A stretch of 13,105 nt of DNA. Origin: Candidatus Cloacimonadota bacterium. GTDB taxonomy: Bacteria; Cloacimonadota; Cloacimonadia; Cloacimonadales; Cloacimonadaceae. The notes beneath the pieces are model-generated. The model was given only the letters and a program-made list of their open reading frames with translations, was not told where the DNA came from and did no database searches. The stretch covers positions 1 through 13,105 of the forward strand of contig DAHVPA010000033.1 of the NCBI GenBank assembly GCA_027318525.1, written 5' to 3'. Below are positions 7,957 to 13,105 of this stretch, one piece after another; the stretch's first letter is position 1, and every line of letters begins with the position of its first letter. The position numbers were made by a program, and so were the translations under genes.

Positions 7957-8564
7957 AGTTTTCGCCCTGGATGATGCGATGTGAACGTAAACTCGGTGCA
8001 GCCTTGCTCAGACTATTGAGATGCACTATCAGGTTTTCCGTCATCAATCAGCCCCCGGATGATTTTAAGTGTATCTATATGTTCTGGCATCGTGATTTAC
8101 TCCTTATGACCTTGCATCGGATTGGTTCTGACGCATGTGTGGTGATTTCTTCTTCACAGGATGGAGAACTCATTGCCGGTCCTGTTGAAGAACTGGGTTT
8201 TAGAACAGCCAGAGGTTCTACATCCAGAAACGGCTCTCAGGCATACAGGGAGATATTGCGCATGGCTAAAGAACGCCAACTTGGCATTACTCCTGATGGA
8301 CCCAAAGGACCTTCCAAGGTGATTCAGCCCGGAGTGGCACATATCTCCTATATGGCACAGGTTCCAATCATTGCTGTTGCACAGACTGCAAGCCGTGAAT
8401 GGCTCTTCAACTCCTGGGACAGATTCCGGCTGCCTAAACCCTTCTGCACCATAACGGCAATATATAGTGAGCCATATTACATCAAAACAAAACAAGAACT
8501 GGAAACTGCTATCCCTGCTCTTCAGGAAATCTTTAACAACCTCGAAAACAAGCTGCCTGCCTAA
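7953..8564 (+). CDS. DUF374 lysophospholipid-acyltransferase-like protein
   Basis: The 203-residue protein matches the DUF374 branch of the LPLAT acyltransferase superfamily. Visible hallmarks are FWHRDLLLM (44-52), the SSSQDGELIAGPVEELGF block (66-83), RGSTSRNGSQAYRE (87-100) and the diagnostic TPDGPKGP (113-120), followed by QPGVAHISYMAQVPIIAVA. A short hydrophobic N-terminal segment suggests inner-membrane association. Some DUF374 proteins, the LpxJ enzymes of Helicobacter and Campylobacter, are lipid A secondary acyltransferases. Because this gene overlaps lpxB by ATGA, a role in acylating a lipid A precursor is a reasonable inference, but substrate and acyl donor cannot be read from sequence. 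The classical HX4D catalytic pair is not obvious in the SSSQDGE block, where serine stands where histidine would be expected, so WH(46) near the N-terminus may matter instead. The upstream Shine-Dalgarno is weak, consistent with coupling to lpxB. Confidence 0.85.
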   Translation: MKFSPWMMRCERKLGAALLRLLRCTIRFSVINQPPDDFKCIYMFWHRDLLLMTLHRIGSDACVVISSSQDGELIAGPVEELGFRTARGSTSRNGSQAYREILRMAKERQLGITPDGPKGPSKVIQPGVAHISYMAQVPIIAVAQTASREWLFNSWDRFRLPKPFCTITAIYSEPYYIKTKQELETAIPALQEIFNNLENKLPA

Positions 8565-8580
8565 CTTGTAGTTACATTTT

Positions 8581-8696
8581 TATAAGCTCTCCCTTTTTCT
8601 CTTCCCGGAATCATCAGAGAGTCTGCAGAGACTCTGCCTCTGAAAACCCCGAGCAGATATCTCATTTGCACAAAGCCGGAGCTTGCAGAGCTTTAT
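8581..8696. other. Intergenic region with nested inverted repeats, function unknown
   Basis: This lies in the 193-base gap between two convergent genes. It holds a 7-bp hairpin with a 4-base loop at 8618-8635 (AGAGTCT, GCAG, AGACTCT) that can be widened by TCAGAG (8614-8619) pairing with CTCTGA (8638-8643). A longer-range pair is AAGCTCT (8584-8590) with AGAGCTT (8687-8693), extendable by two more pairs across a one-base bulge. TGCAGAG occurs twice (8624-8630, 8685-8690 in part). No T-run follows the hairpin on either strand, so it is not a standard terminator. It could be an imperfect transcription end for the lpxB operon, a small RNA, or chance. Confidence 0.3.
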
Positions 8697-8701
8697 GAGG
8701 T

Positions 8702-8734
8702 AAAAAAAGAACCGGCTGGTGGAAAGCCGGTTCT
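8702..8734 (-). terminator. Rho-independent terminator after the TPR gene
   Basis: Perfect 10-bp inverted repeat AGAACCGGCT (8708-8717) and AGCCGGTTCT (8725-8734) with a 7-base loop. On the minus strand the stem is followed directly by a run of T (complement of the A tract 8702-8708). It starts 23 bases after the stop of the TPR gene at 8758 and so ends that transcript. On the + strand the 3' side is GTAATTATAT, not a U tract, so it should work poorly for the lpxB operon. Confidence 0.93.
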
Positions 8735-8757
8735 GTAATTATATGCTGGTTAGAAAA

Positions 8758-10401
8758 TTAGAATGTTTTGGATGATTGGCTGATCAATTGAGCCAAGACT
8801 GCAAGTTTGTTGTCAATATCAGTCAGGACTTCAGCATCTGAGGTTCTGATTCTGGCGGCTTTGAGCTGCTCATCTGCTCTTCTGAACAGGGTGTTGGCAT
8901 CCAGACGGGCTGCGTCTCTCTGCTGACCCAAACGTTTGGCGGTATTTCCGTATGCTTCCATTGCCCTCTTTTCCAAATCAATGAACTGGTTGTATCTGGT
9001 AGAACCATTGCGCTGGTTGATAGTGGCAAGTATAACATAAGGCTGATACATTCTGCCATCTTTGGCAAGAGCGAGATTGGCATTCTTTTCTGCTTCTGCA
9101 GGATTATTGGTAGCCAGGTAAACATCAGCAAACCGCAAATAGACCTGGGGATTTTCAGGGTCAAGGGTTTTGAGGCTATTCAGGGTTGACAGTGCTTTCT
9201 GATTATATTCTTTCACCAGAGTCTGGTTGTTTTGCTCACCCGCATCTGTCGCAGCCGTTCTGTAAAGTCCTGCCAGATTCAGATAAGCATTCGTGTTGCT
9301 GGGATTGGAACTGATGATTTCTTCATAGTTGGCGATTGCTTCATTAATACGTCCGGCTTTCTGATATGAGAAAGCAAGACGGCGTGCAAACAGGTCGTTT
9401 TCAGGATTCTCATCAGATGCTTTTTTGAGATAAGGGATGGCATCATTGTAATTCTGCATATCATATAAAAGCAGAGCCATTCGATAATGTGCTTTTTTGA
9501 ATTCGGGGTCGATTCTAAGAGCTGATTCAAGAGCGGTTCGGGCTTGTGCATTTTGATTGTTTTCAGCATAAAGATTGGCTATGTTCAGCCACAATTCTTC
9601 ATCTTTCTGCAGGTTTGCCAAACGCTCCAAAGTGGATATCTGCATATTTTTGTCACCCATGTCCCTGTAGGTATTGACTAGACCTTGCAGGATTTTGCTG
9701 TCTGCAATCTTGAGGGTGTCAGGCAGAGCTTTATTTAGGTCGGTGACCGCTTTGGGATAGTTTTTCTGATTAAATGCAATCATGCCCAGATAATAATAAA
9801 CATCCTTAATTGTGGGATCATAGTTGAGGACATTATTGAAACCGTTTTCAGCCTGTTTATAGTTTTCTGCATGATAATCCTGGATGGCGATGTTCTTCAT
9901 TTTCTGTAATTCATCAGAGATAAAGCTGTTCAATTTGCCCATAAAATCAGTGTCCAGGGTAGCCCAGCGTTTCTTCTTGGCTTTGACGACATCTACTCGT
10001 TGCGAAGTCAGGTCATCAGTCTTCATGCTATAAAAGCGGAATTGGCATTGGAAGGATTGTTCTCCTGTCTGCAAGGTTCCACCCGCACTGATGGTGCCCA
10101 ATATGAGAACATCGGCATTGAGCTCTTTGCTGATCTCTGCCATGTCGGTTTTTTCCATGTCATCAATATCAGTGATGTCAAATTCCTCAAACTTTTCAGC
10201 GACAGCTTCCATATCCATGAGTTCATATTTGTCACTTTTATCAAAAGAACGCTGTAAGTCACGAATGGTTAAAAACTTTTGGATGTATTTACTGGCGCTG
10301 TCCAGCCTTTTCAGCGGTAAAACAGCTACCTTAAATGTGGTAGCGCTAAGCACCGGGATCAAAATCAGGGTAACGAGCAGTAGCATAAGCCACTTTTTCA
10401 T
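8758..10401 (-). CDS. Periplasmic TPR protein with N-terminal CsgG/LpoB/TolB-like domain
   Basis: The product has 547 residues with a clear signal peptide (residues 1-19 or so, ending VLSA). Residues about 22-160 start with the strand FKVAVLPLKRLD and contain ADVLILGTISAGG (97-109), the pattern of the CsgG / LpoB / TolB N-terminal-like alpha-beta fold in which a later strand reads 'aDyvi.G.i'. Residues about 163-450 are tetratricopeptide repeats, for example AENYKQAENGFNNVLNYDP, NYPKAVTDLNKALP, NAQARTALESALRIDP, NYNDAIPYLKKASDENP and RINEAIANYEEIISSNP. The last 90 residues are alpha-helical and charged. There is no lipobox, so it is likely soluble in the periplasm. The start is fixed by GGAGG at 10406-10410, four bases before the ATG. 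It lies 78 bases after birA and is followed by a strong terminator. Its function is unknown; an envelope-assembly or scaffold role is inference only. Confidence 0.85.
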   Translation of the reverse strand: MKKWLMLLLVTLILIPVLSATTFKVAVLPLKRLDSASKYIQKFLTIRDLQRSFDKSDKYELMDMEAVAEKFEEFDITDIDDMEKTDMAEISKELNADVLILGTISAGGTLQTGEQSFQCQFRFYSMKTDDLTSQRVDVVKAKKKRWATLDTDFMGKLNSFISDELQKMKNIAIQDYHAENYKQAENGFNNVLNYDPTIKDVYYYLGMIAFNQKNYPKAVTDLNKALPDTLKIADSKILQGLVNTYRDMGDKNMQISTLERLANLQKDEELWLNIANLYAENNQNAQARTALESALRIDPEFKKAHYRMALLLYDMQNYNDAIPYLKKASDENPENDLFARRLAFSYQKAGRINEAIANYEEIISSNPSNTNAYLNLAGLYRTAATDAGEQNNQTLVKEYNQKALSTLNSLKTLDPENPQVYLRFADVYLATNNPAEAEKNANLALAKDGRMYQPYVILATINQRNGSTRYNQFIDLEKRAMEAYGNTAKRLGQQRDAARLDANTLFRRADEQLKAARIRTSDAEVLTDIDNKLAVLAQLISQSSKTF

Positions 10402-10434
10402 TGTTCCTCCAAATCTATCAGGGAAATACTATTT

Positions 10435-10470
10435 TTTATACTTTCTTTCATTTCCGGCTTTTTGTGTCAA
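10435..10470 (-). promoter_or_regulatory. Possible promoter in front of the TPR gene
   Basis: In the 78-base birA/TPR gap the minus strand has a perfect TTGACA (complement of 10465-10470) and an AT-rich TATAAA (complement of 10435-10440). The 24 bases between them are too many for a normal sigma-70 promoter, and no better -10 is visible at 16-18 bases. With no terminator after birA, readthrough from the upstream operon is also possible. Confidence 0.25.
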
Positions 10471-10479
10471 GAAAAATGA

Positions 10480-11223
10480 CTATTCCTTTACTCCTGTTAT
10501 TGAACCTGAGTAGCACCGGCAAATTCCTCCGGCTTCTGATTCCAAAATCAGGGTGCCTTCTTCAGAAATACCTTTACACCTTCCTTCCAGGATACCGTTA
10601 TCGGTTGTAAAGGTAATGAACTTGCCCATACCGAACAGTTTGGAGTTTATCCTGTCTTGAAAGGGTTTGAGATGGTCTTGGTTGTATAATTTCAGTGATG
10701 TTTGCACATGATTGAGGAAATTTGCTAGAATAGCCTGATTGGAGACTTTGAAACCCAGTGTCTTTTTTAGGCTGATTGGAGGAAAAGCTGTCAATAGGCT
10801 GTCCGGGTCATTATTAGTATTAATCCCAGTGCCAACCATCAAATGGTTATGCTTTGTCAAGACCAGGATGCCTGCCAGTTTCTTATTACCTAACAGGATG
10901 TCATTTGGCCACTTAATCACAAGCTTATCATCAAGCACCGGAAATAACTCAGCTAAGGCATCTCTCAGGCACAAGCCTAAAAACAGTGTCATTTGTTGAG
11001 TGACGACAGGAACACAAAAGCAGTAGGTGAACCAAAGTCCGCCCTCTCTGGAAATCCAGGTGTTCTGGTTTCTTCCCACTCCGCTGGTTTGAATATCAGC
11101 CATTACCAAAAAGTTATCAGGCAAGGGATTAAGAACATTGAGTAACCTATCTGAATCGTTCATGGTACTTGAGGTTTCCGCGTAATGAAACACAAGGTCA
11201 GTAAATCTGGTAAGATTAATCAT
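10480..11223 (-). CDS. birA: Biotin--[acetyl-CoA-carboxylase] ligase, monofunctional
   Basis: The 247-residue enzyme makes biotinyl-5'-AMP and transfers biotin to the acceptor lysine of biotin-dependent carboxylases or decarboxylases in the cytoplasm. The catalytic blocks are present: ETSSTMNDS (16-24), the biotin/AMP-binding loop QTSGVGRNQNTW (45-56; family form GRGRxxxxW), the strand ending KWPNDILLGNKKLAGILV (104-121) with the catalytic lysine in KLAGIL, and VGTGINTN (130-137). The C-terminal SH3-like cap is about 198-247. There is no N-terminal winged-helix domain, so this is a class I ligase that cannot repress biotin genes as E. coli BirA does. The loop has GVGRNQ rather than GRGRRGR, a modest variation. 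It starts 7 bases after the queA stop, whose TAG is part of the AGG used as ribosome binding site, so it is cotranscribed and possibly coupled with queA. Confidence 0.93.
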   Translation of the reverse strand: MINLTRFTDLVFHYAETSSTMNDSDRLLNVLNPLPDNFLVMADIQTSGVGRNQNTWISREGGLWFTYCFCVPVVTQQMTLFLGLCLRDALAELFPVLDDKLVIKWPNDILLGNKKLAGILVLTKHNHLMVGTGINTNNDPDSLLTAFPPISLKKTLGFKVSNQAILANFLNHVQTSLKLYNQDHLKPFQDRINSKLFGMGKFITFTTDNGILEGRCKGISEEGTLILESEAGGICRCYSGSITGVKE

Positions 11224-11230
11224 GAAATAC

Positions 11231-12265
11231 CTACAATATTAACATGGCATCGCCATAGGAAAAAAACCTATACTGCTCCTGCACAGCATTCCTGTATGCC
11301 TGCATGGTTAACTCATAACCAGCCAGCGCTGCCACTAACATGATCAAAGTTGATTCAGGCAGATGAAAGTTTGTGAGCATTCCGTCCACAATTGAGAACT
11401 TTTTACCCGGGTAAATGAATATGTCTGTCCATTTCTCGCCTGCTAGTAAAGTTCCATTCTGAGCGAAACTTTCCAATGTTCTGACAGACGTAGTACCCAC
11501 GGCTATCACTCTTCTGCCATCCTGCTTTGCAGAATTAACCTGTAATGCAGTCTGTTCGGGTAATTTACACAATTCTGAGTGCATTTTATGTTTTGTAATA
11601 TCGTCAGTTTTAACTGGTCGAAAAGTTCCCAACCCCACATGCAGAATGACTTCAGTAATGATTATCCCTTTTTGCTCAAGACGGTTCAATAAGTCCTGAT
11701 TAAAGTGCAATCCGGCAGTGGGAGCTGCCACTGAACCTTTTTCCCGGGCATAGACTGTCTGGTAAGTTTCCAGGTCTGCCTTGCTGTCATTTCTTTCGAT
11801 ATATGGTGGCAATGGGATGTGTCCATACTGATCCAGCAAGTGCCAGAAATCTTCCTTATTTTCAAATTCAATCGTTCGGACACCCTCTGCATCCGAACCT
11901 GATACAAAGCCCCGGAAGTTATCTGAAAAGCTGATTATTTGAGGAATTTTGATACGCTTTCCCGGATGGACAAGACACTGCCAGACGCCATGACTAAGCT
12001 CATTCAAAAGAAACACTTCGATTGGAGTGCCATTGGTTTTAACACCCAGAAGACGGGCTGGAATTACTTTTGTCTTATTTATTACCAGGACGTCCCCGGG
12101 GTGGAGGACATCAATAATATCATAGAAATGCTTATGTTCAACCTTTCCGGTCTGCTTGTTTACCAGCATCAGCCTGGATTGGGGTCGATCCTGCAGGGGA
12201 TATTGTGCAATCAGGCTTTTGGGCAGTTCATAAAAGTAGCTGCTCTTCTGCAACAAATCAGGCAT
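11231..12265 (-). CDS. queA: S-adenosylmethionine:tRNA ribosyltransferase-isomerase QueA
   Basis: The 344-residue enzyme transfers the ribosyl part of AdoMet to preQ1 in the wobble position of tRNAs with GUN anticodons, giving epoxyqueuosine. The length is typical. Conserved blocks are intact: YELPKSLIAQYPLQDR (12-27), NKTKVIPARLLG (63-74), LVHPGKRIK (98-106), IPLPPYIER (150-158), AAPTAGLHF (180-188), LHVGLGTFRPV (208-218), HKMHSE (226-231), VGTTSVRTLES (256-266), NFHLPESTLIMLV (299-311) and YRFFSYGDAMLI (332-343). It begins 3 bases after the stop of the DUF3108 gene and its end runs into the birA start, so it is in the middle of a tight operon. No tgt or other queuosine gene lies next to it here. 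Confidence 0.97.
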   Translation of the reverse strand: MPDLLQKSSYFYELPKSLIAQYPLQDRPQSRLMLVNKQTGKVEHKHFYDIIDVLHPGDVLVINKTKVIPARLLGVKTNGTPIEVFLLNELSHGVWQCLVHPGKRIKIPQIISFSDNFRGFVSGSDAEGVRTIEFENKEDFWHLLDQYGHIPLPPYIERNDSKADLETYQTVYAREKGSVAAPTAGLHFNQDLLNRLEQKGIIITEVILHVGLGTFRPVKTDDITKHKMHSELCKLPEQTALQVNSAKQDGRRVIAVGTTSVRTLESFAQNGTLLAGEKWTDIFIYPGKKFSIVDGMLTNFHLPESTLIMLVAALAGYELTMQAYRNAVQEQYRFFSYGDAMLIL

Positions 12266-12268
12266 GGA

Positions 12269-13045
12269 TTATTTCTTCACTATAGTGTAAGGAACTTTCT
12301 GAGCAGATTTGAGTAATGCGGTGAAGCGACCGAATGTTATCTCACTGGTCATCTTGAGCGGAACTTTGTATTCATCATCAGTTACCCAAATCAGGATCTT
12401 GCCGGATTGTTTGAATACAGCTTCTCCTCTTAGCAGTGGTTCGATTACGAGGCATTGCTTTTTGCCAAAAATGCTGTCTATTGTTTCCCGACGATGAACG
12501 ACGACAGCTGTTTTATATGCTTTGCCATCAGTAGTCACGTCAATAAGGAAAGTTTTACCTGGATAAAGCTCTTGCTGCCTTGTCAGATAAAACGCACTCA
12601 GGATGTCCTGCGTATTCTCAGGGATAGTAATCTTTTTATAACGGAATATTCCTTTCTTAAAATTCCAACGCTGATAGACACTGGTTTTATCCTGATGATT
12701 ATAAGAGTGAATCCTATATTGTTTATAAGCTCCCTCATTCAGGCGTTTGGAAAATTTGAGCGAGCGCAGTTTTTCTTTATCCCACCAGCTTTGAACAGTA
12801 TCCCTGACTTTGAAAACCGAATCAAAAAAGGAATAAGTTTTGGCATTGGATGAGATGAGCCAGACAGGTCTGTCACCCAAAGTCGAACTGCTTACTGATA
12901 GGGTTGCTTCTGCAGCGCTGATGACTCCGTATTTAACGTTGAAAGTCAGCTTTTCTCCGTCTGTGATTATTCCAAACAGACTGCCGGTCAGACAGCACAG
13001 CCCAGTTATTAATAAGGCAAGGCTCAGTTTGAGGCGGGACGCCAT
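12269..13045 (-). CDS. DUF3108 domain-containing periplasmic protein
   Basis: The 258-residue protein has a signal peptide (about residues 1-25: MASRLKLSLALLITGLCCLT then GSLFG) and then matches the DUF3108 pattern: a beta strand ending GEKLTFNVKYGVISAAEATL (30-49), a run of strands and turns through the middle (FFDSVFKVRDTVQSWWD, 73-89), an AFYLTR block (151-156), and the late strands CLVIEPLLRGEAVFKQSGKI. Proteins of this family are exported and of unknown function; they are often described near outer-membrane genes. The cysteines at 17-18 do not form a proper lipobox, so a soluble periplasmic form is more likely than a lipoprotein. The start is supported by GGAGGAG (complement of 13050-13056) four bases upstream; the frame continues open upstream, but the signal peptide fits this start. 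It is followed 3 bases later by queA. Envelope role is inference. Confidence 0.85.
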   Translation of the reverse strand: MASRLKLSLALLITGLCCLTGSLFGIITDGEKLTFNVKYGVISAAEATLSVSSSTLGDRPVWLISSNAKTYSFFDSVFKVRDTVQSWWDKEKLRSLKFSKRLNEGAYKQYRIHSYNHQDKTSVYQRWNFKKGIFRYKKITIPENTQDILSAFYLTRQQELYPGKTFLIDVTTDGKAYKTAVVVHRRETIDSIFGKKQCLVIEPLLRGEAVFKQSGKILIWVTDDEYKVPLKMTSEITFGRFTALLKSAQKVPYTIVKK

Positions 13046-13105
13046 AGAACTCCTCCGGTTAATAAAATCTCCTCTCCCGATAAGGAAGTGTTGTCCATAT
13101 CGAGC
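13024..13105 (-). CDS. Possible C-terminal end of an upstream gene, frame uncertain
   Basis: The last 60 bases of the window lie upstream of the DUF3108 start and probably hold the 3' end of another minus-strand gene. Two frames could be it. One ends at 13059 with WTTLPYRERRFY and a TAA, leaving 13 bases with the GGAGGAG site before the DUF3108 ATG, which is the neater operon layout. The other ends at 13024 with SLSGEEILLTGGVLWRPASN, overlapping the DUF3108 start by 22 bases, and reads more like ordinary protein. The third frame is simply the upstream extension of DUF3108. The visible piece is too short to name a family. Confidence 0.3.
   Translation of the reverse strand, partial: LDMDNTSLSGEEILLTGGVLWRPASN

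Noticed and set aside
8154..8495. A 113-residue minus-strand reading frame opposite the DUF374 gene
   Set aside because: It is antisense to a gene with clear family motifs and has no recognisable domain.
8708..8740. The 8708-8734 hairpin as a bidirectional terminator also serving the lpxB operon
   Set aside because: The + strand side of the stem is followed by GTAATTATAT, not a run of T, so only the minus direction has the full terminator signature.
10091..10513. A 140-residue + strand reading frame over the TPR gene start and the birA end
   Set aside because: It is opposite two well-supported genes, is rich in serine and isoleucine as typical antisense frames are, and crosses the intergenic gap without a plausible start signal.
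12992..12994. Cysteine pair at residues 17-18 of the DUF3108 protein as a lipoprotein attachment site
   Set aside because: The preceding residues (ITGLC) do not fit the [LVI][ASTVI][GAS]C lipobox, and the signal peptide has a better cleavage region further on.
1..13105. tRNA genes, CRISPR arrays, insertion sequences, toxin-antitoxin or phage genes
   Set aside because: No cloverleaf, direct-repeat array, transposase or terminal inverted repeats, or small paired genes were seen on either strand; the genome context looks like core chromosome.

Overview
The window looks like chromosomal DNA from a Gram-negative, LPS-making bacterium of the Candidatus Cloacimonadota (WWE1) / Bacteroidota-like type. 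Three things point there. Two very large secreted proteins end in almost the same C-terminal cassette (NPxNP, then YNxKGQK, then a SGIYF strand and a basic end), which is the T9SS type A / FlgD-Ig-like sorting domain so common in Cloacimonadota. lpxB is present, so lipid A is made. The envelope proteins otherwise have ordinary Sec signal peptides. The assignment is inference from protein style; no 16S or other marker is present.

Left part (1-6722). A 5'-truncated beta-propeller-like protein on the + strand (1-833) converges on a two-gene minus-strand unit. That unit is an M6-family secreted metalloprotease (6674-3858), followed 26 bases later by a 990-residue secreted protein with PKD, CapA-like (PGA_cap) and C-terminal sorting domains (3831-859). 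Both look like extracellular or cell-surface proteins exported by the same route.

Middle (6723-8757). A divergent promoter region separates the protease from a + strand pair, lpxB and a DUF374 lysophospholipid-acyltransferase-like gene, coupled by an ATGA stop/start overlap. Together they suggest lipid A disaccharide formation followed by an acylation step. The pair converges on the next minus-strand block across a 193-base gap that holds a strong terminator for the minus strand and some extra inverted repeats.

Right part (8758-13105). A minus-strand cluster reads, in transcription order: the end of an unidentified upstream gene at the window edge (frame uncertain), a DUF3108 periplasmic protein, queA (queuosine tRNA modification), birA (biotin-protein ligase without the DNA-binding domain), and a TPR protein with an N-terminal CsgG/LpoB/TolB-like domain. 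Spacing from DUF3108 through birA is only 3 to 7 bases, so these three are very probably cotranscribed. The TPR gene follows after 78 bases, has its own strong Shine-Dalgarno, and is closed by the terminator at 8702-8734.

No tRNA, rRNA, CRISPR array, insertion sequence or phage gene was seen. The window is mostly ordinary housekeeping and envelope genes. The parts most worth a second look are the protease/CapA-like secreted pair, the DUF374 partner of lpxB, and the hybrid TPR protein. I did not find a convincing new defence or mobile system.
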